Source: Rhynchopus sp. YZ270_cl-10
Taxonomy: Eukaryota; Euglenozoa; Diplonemea; Diplonemida; Diplonemidae
Assembly: GCA_964035575.1 (NCBI GenBank)
Contig: OZ037838.1
Coordinates: forward strand, 1,488,001-1,552,000
DNA: 64,000 nucleotides
Direction: 5' to 3'
Shown here: piece by piece, positions 57,234-64,000 of the stretch
Numbering within the stretch: the first letter of the stretch is position 1
Layout of the letters: every line of letters starts with the position of its first letter
Notes under the pieces: model-generated
Told to the model about the DNA's origin: nothing
The model's input: the letters and a program-made list of their open reading frames with translations, nothing else
The model's database searches: none
Translations under genes and position numbers: made by a program

Positions 57234-58348
57234 ATGGATGTGACCTTTGTGCTGGAAGAGTCAGGCGTGACTGCGACAGTGGAGGTGCCGTGCGAGGCGG
57301 ACGCTGCAGCGGCAAAGGAGGTTGCGTGCACGGCGCTTGCTGTCTCGCCTGCTTCTGTCGAGATGCGCATCGGCACGCAGGTGCTGGAGGGGACGTGCCG
57401 TCTGCAGACACTGCGTTTGATGCAGGGGTGCAGGTTGTGCTTGCCCGCCGCACTGCCGACATCAAGTGTCCTGCTGAGTACAGTGTAGAGAGGCCAATTG
57501 GAAAGCCGGAGAGGAAAATTAGGCATTTATCGCTGTCTCTTTGTGGAGCACTCTGCCTCTTTACACAGGAGGAAGGATATTTCGCCGGCCTCAATACAGA
57601 AACCTTCAGCCCTGCCTTCAAGTTCAAAGTAGACATTAAGGTGTGGGGTGCGCCTGCCATCTCACGGTGCAAGACACGGTGCTACATGGCGGATGGGAAT
57701 TGTCTTGCGGAGGTTGCGCTTCCGGGTGGGGAGGTGCTCCGCAAAGTCGAGGTCGCCTTAATAGCAGTGTTCGCGTGTGGCGGTGTTGTTGTCTCCCAAG
57801 GCACAGACGGCGTCTCTGTGTATGACGAAGACCTGACGTTGCTCCGCTCTCTCTCGCATGCACGGTGTGCGAACTTGGCAGTATCGGACTGTGGTGGGTG
57901 GGTGATCACCTCCTCCCACAGTGAGAACAACGTACGCCTGTGGGATGTGAGCACAGGTGAAGCTGTGGCATGTGTGCCTGGAAATGCAAAGGGGTTCAAG
58001 GTGTCGCTTTCACGGTCTGCTTCAGTTTTTGCTATGGGTTATCACGGAGTGCAGCTGTATGACTGGAGTGGTGCGGCTCTTGGATGTATTGAAAAAGCTG
58101 GGTCTTCTGTTATCTCTTCCATGCAGTTCACTCTGTGTGGGAAGTATCTCGTAGTTCATTTCATGAAGGGTGATTATGACGGATATGCACTGCACCAGTA
58201 TGATGTGGCGACCATGTCCTGTGTGCGTGTGTTCTCCAAACCCGACTTCTCTCCCGCGTCATTTGCAATATCGCCGTGTTCACGTGTGGTACTATTGACG
58301 AACGCGGGACGAGACACTATTGAGACGAGACATCCGTACCCCTACTGA
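57234..58348 (+). pseudogene. UbWD family copy 12, one-base deletion
   Basis: Leader and ATG normal; Val24Ala in the Ub-like domain. At 57407 one G is missing (CTGCAGACACTG for CTGCAGGACACTG), so the ATG frame ends at 57488. The alternate frame carries the rest of the gene intact for over 300 codons to 58348: RRTADIKCPAEYSVERPIGK linker, blades with VRLWDVSTGEAV, LYDWSGAALGCIEK, and end IETRHPYPY. Single lesion, stem-loop retained after the stop (58358-58389). Recent inactivation or a sequencing error. Confidence 0.75.
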
Positions 58349-58809
58349 GTGATGTTTTGCGAGAGGTTGTGTTTGTGCAGCTTCTCGCAGGTACCCCAGA
58401 AGCACCCGACATCCGTCATATGTGGGTAACTACTATGTTCAGGATCTTACTCGTGTGCAGGTGACAGCATCTCATTATGTTCTTGTTCTCTTGCTCTTTC
58501 ACTCATGTGTTCTGTCAACAAATGCTTCAGGTGGAAGCGTACAACTAACAAACTCTCCCCCTTTTTTTGCTTCCCGTTTTCCTGTGTGGGCTGAAGATAG
58601 CTCGGAGCCTTCTAGCCTGTGAGAGAATTCATTTTCATATATTTGAGGATAACGACCACACCCTCACCTTTCTTTTTCAGTTTTGCTTTGTTAACCCTGT
58701 ACTGTTGGTGGAAACTACAGACAGAACGAAACCATCACAAACACACAAAACAAAACAACCCACACCTCACCTACTCCTGACAGAGGTGGAACAAGAAGAA
58801 GACAAAACA
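58349..58809. other. UbWD spacer
   Basis: Stem-loop (58358-58389), a unique stretch with a fragment of repeat C (about 58532-58560), then the array flank and type A leader. No gene. Confidence 0.45.
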
Positions 58810-59928
58810 ATGGATGTGACCTTTGTGCTGGAAGAGTCAGGCGTGACTGCGACAGTGGAGGTGCCGTGCGAGGCGGACGTTGCAGCGGCAAAGGAGGTTG
58901 CGTGCACGGCGCTTGCTGTCTCGCCTGCGTCTGTCGAGATGCGCATCGGCACGCAGGTGCTGGAGGGGACGTGCCGTCTGCAGGACACTGCGTTTGATGC
59001 AGGGATGCAGGTCGTGCTTGCCTGTCCTCGCTTGGCCGACATCAAGTGTCCTGCTGAGTACACTGTAGAGTCGCCACCTGGGAGGCATAGGAAGAATATT
59101 AATCTTTTATCGCTGTCTCCTTGTGGAGCACTCTGCCTCTTTAGACAGGATGAACGCCATTTCACCGGCCTCGATACAGAAACCTTCAGCCTTGCCTTCA
59201 AGTTCAAATCAGACATTGTGGTGTGGGGTGCGCCTGCCATCTCACGGTGCAAGACACACTGCTACATGGCGGATGGGAATTGTCTTGCGGAGGTTGCGCT
59301 TCCGGGTGGGGAGGTGCTCCGCAAAGTCGACGGCTCCTCCGGTAAAGTGTTCGCGTGTGGCAGTGTTGTTGTCACAAAGGGAAAATACGGCGTCTCTGTG
59401 TATGACGAAGACCTGACGTTGCTCCGCTCGCTCTCGCATGAAGGGTGCAGGGACATGGCAGTGTCGGACTGTGGTGGGTGGGTGATCACCTCCTCGGAGA
59501 AGGACGCACGTCTGTGGGATGTGAACACAGGTGAAGCTGTGGCATGTGTGCCTGCGGATGGGTGGTGTGTTGCGCTTTCGCGGCCTGCCTCTGTCTTTGC
59601 TGTGCTATGCTCTAACAAAGTGCAGCTCTATGACTGGAGTGGTGCGGCTCTTGGCTGCTTTAAAGAGGAGCAGTGTGATGTCGCTGGCGTGCAGTTCACT
59701 CCGTGTGGGAAGTACGCCGTAGTTAGGTTCCTGGACGGACGATGCTTCGGGAAGAATTACCTGCACCAGTATGATGTGGCAACCATGTCCTGTGTGCGTG
59801 TGATACAGGACAGCAAAGGTCTATTTGAGATATCGCCATGTTCACGTGTGATTATGTTTGTGTTCAAGGCAGCAGGAGGTGACACAGGAAATGACGTCCT
59901 TGTCGCAAGGCATCTGTACCCCTACTGA
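58810..59928 (+). CDS. UbWD family copy 13
   Basis: 372 aa from the leader ATG (open frame begins at 58567 without support). CPRLADIKCPAEYTVESPPG linker, then RQDERHFTGLDTETFSLAFK; MADGNCLAEVALPGGEVLRK is shared with copy 12. Blade 4 lacks two residues (TSSEKDARLWDVNTGEAV). Blade 5-6 is GCFKEEQCDVAGVQFTPCGK, related to copies 11 and 14. End FKAAGGDTGNDVLVARHLYPY as in copy 11. Good example of patch sharing: each neighbour shares a different segment. Decayed flank follows briefly. Confidence 0.85.
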   Translation: MDVTFVLEESGVTATVEVPCEADVAAAKEVACTALAVSPASVEMRIGTQVLEGTCRLQDTAFDAGMQVVLACPRLADIKCPAEYTVESPPGRHRKNINLLSLSPCGALCLFRQDERHFTGLDTETFSLAFKFKSDIVVWGAPAISRCKTHCYMADGNCLAEVALPGGEVLRKVDGSSGKVFACGSVVVTKGKYGVSVYDEDLTLLRSLSHEGCRDMAVSDCGGWVITSSEKDARLWDVNTGEAVACVPADGWCVALSRPASVFAVLCSNKVQLYDWSGAALGCFKEEQCDVAGVQFTPCGKYAVVRFLDGRCFGKNYLHQYDVATMSCVRVIQDSKGLFEISPCSRVIMFVFKAAGGDTGNDVLVARHLYPY

Positions 59929-60780
59929 GTGATGCAGTCCGCCCTGTGTGGGAAGTACCTCCTTGCTGTTGCTGAGTATAACGACTACCCTTTACCTCTC
60001 TTCTTCTAAGTAAAAGAAAACCGACGCAGGAGCTTTTCTTGGAACTGTTTTATTCTCCCCACCCCAACAACATCGTATTCAGAAAAACAGTGTTTTTTTT
60101 TCGTTTTTTTTCGCTTTCTTTTCTTCTCCCTCACACCTTTTTGTTGTGGTGTTTCAGGTTGTAAAACAGATATTCAGTATTCCATGTGGAGGGCCCTATG
60201 TTGGTCTAGTGGAGCACACTGTGAGCTCTGGCCGCTTGCCTTTCGAAGGTGGTGGCGAAGTGGCGTTCAAGGTGTGAAACAGATATTTGTTCAGTGCGTA
60301 CCACTCTGTGTGGCATGTCTCGGTAATATTTCCCTGTGCTAGTCTCACAGTAGTGACGATCTCTGCCCTTAGTGCGTTTATCTTTGTTTGCGTTTTTTTG
60401 TGTTCCTTGCAATAATTTTGTACTCCCTAGTCGCATACGCGAGTTTTCCTTAGTGGTATCCTGGAAGCGCAGGAAAAAGACTGAGGAGTGTTGGTGGAAG
60501 TTCACGTTGCTCTTATTTATTGTCCTCACTCTTTATCATTGTTGTTGGGTTGGGAAATAAATAACTTATCTCGAGAATGATCTTGGTGCACCTCGCTTGT
60601 CGTAAGGTGACTTTGTGAGGGTCCGAACTCTGCCTGGTAGTAAGGAGTGAGCTTGTCTTCAAATTGCTTGCTTTGTCAGAGTTTGTTGAAACACGTATTT
60701 AACCCACCAACCTTCATATTTGGTCATTGCGAAGTGACACCACCAGCCATCACATCAAACACAACAGAGCCCTTAATAAT
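59929..60780. other. spacer with paired foldback element and type B leader
   Basis: 60025-60170 resembles 43370-43510; the foldback element copy 2 is at 60422-60489. The type B upstream region starts at about 60657. No confident gene. Confidence 0.5.
60422..60489. repeat. paired foldback element, copy 2
   Basis: ACTCCCTAGTC...ACGCGAGTTTTCC...GAAGCGCAGGAAAA...GACTGAGGAGT. The stem is conserved with the copy at 43638-43705; the loop carries a short rearrangement (TTAGTGGTATCC). Confidence 0.45.
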
Positions 60781-61908
60781 ATGATGGATGTGACCTTTGT
60801 GCTGGAAGAGTCAGGCGTGACTGCGACAGTGGAGGTGCCGTGCGAGGCGGACGTTGCAGCGGCAAAGGAGGTTGCGTGCACGGCGCTTGCTGTCTCGCCT
60901 GCGTCTGTCGAGATGCGCATCGGCACGCAGGTGCTGGAGGGGACGTGCCGTCTGCAGGACACTGCGTTTGGTGCAGGGGTGCAGGTTGTGCTTGCCCGCC
61001 GCTTTGCCGACATCAAGTGTCCTGTTGAGTACAGTGCAGAGGCGCGACCTGGGAGGCAGGGGATGCATATTAATCTCTTATCGCTGTCTCCTTGTGGAGC
61101 ACTCTGCCTCTTTACACATAATGCAGGCAGCATTACAGGCTGCTTCACCGGCCTCGATACAAAAACCTTCAGCCCTTCCTTCGAGTTCAGAGTAGGCATT
61201 CCGGTGTACAGTGCGCCTGCCATCTCACGGTGCAAGACACGCTGCTACATGGCGAGTATGCATTTTCTTGCGGAGGTTGCGCTTCCGGGTGGGGAGGTGC
61301 TCCGCAAAGTCGAAGGCACCTCGACGTTGGTGTTCGCGTGTGGCGGTGTTGTTGTCTCGAAGGGCAAAGACGGCGTCTCTGTGTATGACGAAGACCTGAC
61401 GTTGCTCCGCTCTCTCTCGCACAAAGGGTGTATGAGTGTGGCTGTGTCTGACTGTGGTGGGTGGGTGATCACCTCCTCCGACAAGGAGAAGAACGCACGT
61501 CTGTGGGATGTGAACACAGGTGAAGCTGTGGCATGTGTGCCTGCGGATGGGTGGTGTGTTGCGCTTTCACGGTCTGCCTCTGTCTTTGCTGTGGTGTGCT
61601 CTGACAAAGCGCAGCTCTATGACTGGAGTGGTGCGGCTCTTGGCAGCTTTGAAAAGGAGCAGTGTGGCGTCTGTGGCGTGCAGTTCACCCCGTGTGGGAA
61701 GTACGTCGTTGTTGGGTTCGTGAACGAACGATACTTTGGGATGCGTTCACTGTGCCTGCACCAGTATGATGTGGCGACCCTGTCTTGTGTGCGTGTGATA
61801 CAGGACACCTCCGGTAGGTTAGTGATATCGCCGTGTTCACGTGTGGTTATGTTTGGTTCAGCAAAAGGAGGTGGCGCCCTTGTAACACAGCATCTGTACC
61901 CCTACTGA
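60781..61908 (+). CDS. UbWD family copy 14
   Basis: 375 aa, ATGATG start, type B leader. AFGAG-type Ub-like domain; linker FADIKCPVEYSAEARPG. Patch 2 has an insertion (HNAGSITGCFTGLDTKTF). Blades ARLWDVNTGEAV, LYDWSGAALGSFEK, then the EQCGVCGVQFTPCGKYVVV block shared with copy 11, and LHQYDVATLSCVRVI. C-terminus SAKGGGALVTQHLYPY. Last gene of the array; downstream only flank and leader relics remain. Confidence 0.85.
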   Translation: MMDVTFVLEESGVTATVEVPCEADVAAAKEVACTALAVSPASVEMRIGTQVLEGTCRLQDTAFGAGVQVVLARRFADIKCPVEYSAEARPGRQGMHINLLSLSPCGALCLFTHNAGSITGCFTGLDTKTFSPSFEFRVGIPVYSAPAISRCKTRCYMASMHFLAEVALPGGEVLRKVEGTSTLVFACGGVVVSKGKDGVSVYDEDLTLLRSLSHKGCMSVAVSDCGGWVITSSDKEKNARLWDVNTGEAVACVPADGWCVALSRSASVFAVVCSDKAQLYDWSGAALGSFEKEQCGVCGVQFTPCGKYVVVGFVNERYFGMRSLCLHQYDVATLSCVRVIQDTSGRLVISPCSRVVMFGSAKGGGALVTQHLYPY

Positions 61909-62678
61909 GTGAAGGAGTGATGTACAGAAGAGCCATTGTGTGGTACGGTTTTGAGATATTTTGAGAACAACGACCACACCACCCTTTACCTCTCTTTTTT
62001 TACTTTGGCCCTCTCCTGTGGAAACTACTGACACATCGAAAGCATCACAAACACACAAAACAGAACAACACACACCTCATCTGCTCGGCAGGTGCAGTCC
62101 GGTACTGAAAAACCGAGAGGAGTCGCAGCTTGCTGCTGTTGCTGTGGTATCCTTCAATGAGATACGTCTGCTCTTGTACATACCATTCTAGCCTAGTCGT
62201 GTTCACAATGAGCTATGTTTCACACCAAAGAGGTTTTGGTATATTGCATTTAGTTCTACTTTCCTCCCCCCAACCACCCTGTGAAAATTGCAAATTTTGT
62301 TCGGTTCAATTTCACAGGAATGTGTTCTATTAGTTGCTGCCCCAACACACCAAAGACTTAGCTCCTCCTGCTAGCCAAGCCACGTTCATTTTCATTTTTT
62401 CCAATTTTTTTATTTCTCTCAAATTGACAATGTTCCAAACCGAGGCGGTTTGTTCTCTTATCAATACAACATGATGATCATGTGTTCCCCTACTCACTAC
62501 CTCCCCCCCCTTTAACTTCCCTCCATCCCCCCCCCTCCTCCTCCTCCTCCTCTGCATTGCCATACCTCCCACATTTTGCTTTCTCAACAGATGTAAAAGA
62601 GACAACACACCATGCCGTAACCATCTCTGCCCCCCTTCCCCGTACACACCCTCCCTCCTCAACACCTTCTCCACCATC
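61909..62678. other. array end: flank, leader relic, repeat B copy 2
   Basis: Array flank, then a type A leader without gene (about 62040-62093, ending GCTCGGCAG), the CTGAAAAACCGAGAGGAGT joint, repeat B copy 2 (62126-62378), then C/T-rich sequence. CTTTCTCAACAG at 62579-62590 may be an acceptor for the next gene. Confidence 0.5.
62126..62378 (+). repeat. repeat B copy 2
   Basis: Duplicate of 55828-56080, lacking the hAT-type element that follows the other copy. Confidence 0.8.
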
Positions 62679-64000
62679 ATGGCGCTTCTGAATGCACAAC
62701 GCAAGACATTTGCTATATTGAAAGTTGCGCAGGGTGCTCTGCAACGTGAGGTGGCAGGGTGTGTGGTGCGTCTGGAGTCGGAGGTTGTGGCGTTCGAGCG
62801 AGAGGTGGGGGCCGCGACACAGCAGGATAAGGGAGAGGGTGCTGCTGCTGCTGCTGCTGCTGCAGGACTACCTCACCCAGAGGATGCCGGGCGGATTCTG
62901 CACAACTGTGCCGTGATCGCAGAGGAAGTTGTACTGCGTTCCCCTCCGCATACCTTTCACCACGCAGCAGGTCGTTCTGTCTTTAGAAGGGCAGCTAATA
63001 TTTTTCTTCCCAGTGTTGCTTCTGGTGTTGTGCAGTGTCCGCAAGAGGAAAGCCGTGTCCGTCGATATGTCTGGCTTGAAGTGCAGGAAGCACAGACCGA
63101 ACTAAGTTTGACTCACCACCTCAAGCTTAGCCGTGTCTCTCGAAAGGCAAACAGCAAAGCGAATCGGAAAGGGATGGCCGCGTTGGAGGGTACCCATCTC
63201 CTCTCTGTCGATGGGCATACGGTGAAAACACTGAAAGATGTATTAACGATCTGCAGGAAGAAGCAACCTGGGGACCGCGTCAAATTAGGTTTCGGCAGTC
63301 CCTCCGCCGCCACGCTGCCAGCAAAATCCGTTGCCCTGACGCTTCGCTCTGTTGCCCTGATGGTCACACCACCAGAACTTCCTAGCACCATAACGCTTCC
63401 TCATCCTCTCTTCACAACCCTCTCAGACACCCAGCAGGAAGGCGCTATAGTACGCGAGGCGGCGGTAGTATTGAAAAACGCATGGCGTGTGGGCACGCTT
63501 TCCGGCTGTCCTGAGGACATCACGATGTGCGTCTCTGCCTGCATTAAGCTCCGGTTCCCCCTCTCTGAGGTGGAGTGGCTGTTTGACGCTTTGATGGCAG
63601 GTCCGTGCGACTTTACTTCGCTCTGCAGGGCGCTCCGTGGTGCGGTGCGAATCAATCTCCCAAAAGGCAAACTTCGCACTCTCTTCATCGCGGCCTCCCG
63701 CCAGACCCCTCCTTCCATCTCTCTTGAAAACCATGCTACGCTGCTATGGTGTCTCTACAAATCTAAGGTCTACGACACCACGCTTCTCGCCTCACTCCGT
63801 CTTTGCATGCATAGCTCTCCTCTTAATACGATGCGTTTCGGGGCAGGACTCACAATGAAAACTGCGATACCCATCGTGACCTATCTAAACTCCACCATAA
63901 CATCCTGTACAGAGCTGGGTGATGTAGAATCTGTCCAAACCCTCTTCAAGCATGCAACAGTATTGTTCGTACGGAAGGCCAGAGATGACATAGAGCTTCG
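62679..64000 (+). CDS. large unrecognised protein, 5' part only
   Basis: Open from ATG 62679 to the end of the window (440 codons and two bases), no stop. Starts MALLNAQRKTFAILKVAQGA, helical; Ala run at about 56-63 encoded by GCT repeats. About 165-205 reads as a PDZ-like segment (EGTHLLSVDGHTVKTLKDVL, then CRKKQPGDRVKLGF). The rest is helical with regularly spaced Leu/Ala/Trp (VEWLFDALMAGP, HATLLWCLYKSK, LLASLRLCMH), as in helical-repeat RNA-binding proteins of organelles, but this is a weak impression. No signal peptide. Codon usage is less GC-biased than in the arrays. Function unknown. Confidence 0.7.
   Translation, partial: MALLNAQRKTFAILKVAQGALQREVAGCVVRLESEVVAFEREVGAATQQDKGEGAAAAAAAAGLPHPEDAGRILHNCAVIAEEVVLRSPPHTFHHAAGRSVFRRAANIFLPSVASGVVQCPQEESRVRRYVWLEVQEAQTELSLTHHLKLSRVSRKANSKANRKGMAALEGTHLLSVDGHTVKTLKDVLTICRKKQPGDRVKLGFGSPSAATLPAKSVALTLRSVALMVTPPELPSTITLPHPLFTTLSDTQQEGAIVREAAVVLKNAWRVGTLSGCPEDITMCVSACIKLRFPLSEVEWLFDALMAGPCDFTSLCRALRGAVRINLPKGKLRTLFIAASRQTPPSISLENHATLLWCLYKSKVYDTTLLASLRLCMHSSPLNTMRFGAGLTMKTAIPIVTYLNSTITSCTELGDVESVQTLFKHATVLFVRKARDDIEL

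Overview
The window comes from a nuclear chromosome of a microbial eukaryote that I cannot place to genus. It carries three spliceosome-type introns (GT...AG, 111, 200 and about 172 nt). The coding regions are GC-rich and lie between AT-rich, homopolymer-rich spacers. Domain types are typical of protists: B-box, LRR, cyclic-nucleotide-binding, PH-like and dual-specificity phosphatase. All well-supported genes lie on the + strand, and several ATGs follow a short leader with a splice-acceptor-like AG. This would fit a lineage with directional gene clusters such as Euglenozoa, but that is inference only.

Layout. (1) 1-3040: end of a tandem array of a Ub-like plus seven-bladed propeller family, here called UbWD (one partial and two complete copies). 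(2) 3378-13401: three single genes, namely a spliced small membrane protein, a spliced Gly-rich unknown and a 700-aa PH-like/coiled-coil/SH3-like protein. They are separated by a 4-kb spacer with MITE-like inverted repeats. (3) 14154-26366: five tandem copies of a secreted glycoprotein family, here called SGF; two copies carry the same one-base deletion. Two 49-codon duplicated ORFs and a 5' relic follow. (4) 28682-33696: a B-box/Ub-like/LRR/FG-tail protein and a type I membrane protein with three paired CUB-like repeats. (5) 33697-36257: a spacer with a 7-bp satellite. (6) 36258-61908: the main UbWD array (11 copies, two with disrupted frames). It is interrupted by a spliced LRR plus cyclic-nucleotide-binding gene, a dual-specificity phosphatase, a minisatellite, retroposon-like inserts and an hAT-type MITE. 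(7) 62679-64000: the start of a large, unrecognised gene that runs off the window.

The most notable content is the UbWD array. The N-terminal Ub-like domain is almost invariant between copies. The propeller instead carries about 13 short variable patches spaced between conserved strands, shuffled among copies. It looks like a diversified intracellular recognition family built by duplication and gene conversion. The SGF array shows the same logic for a secreted protein: a conserved scaffold with a few hypervariable patches. The conserved leaders, the post-stop stem-loop and the decayed propeller blade after the stop codons show how the UbWD array grew.
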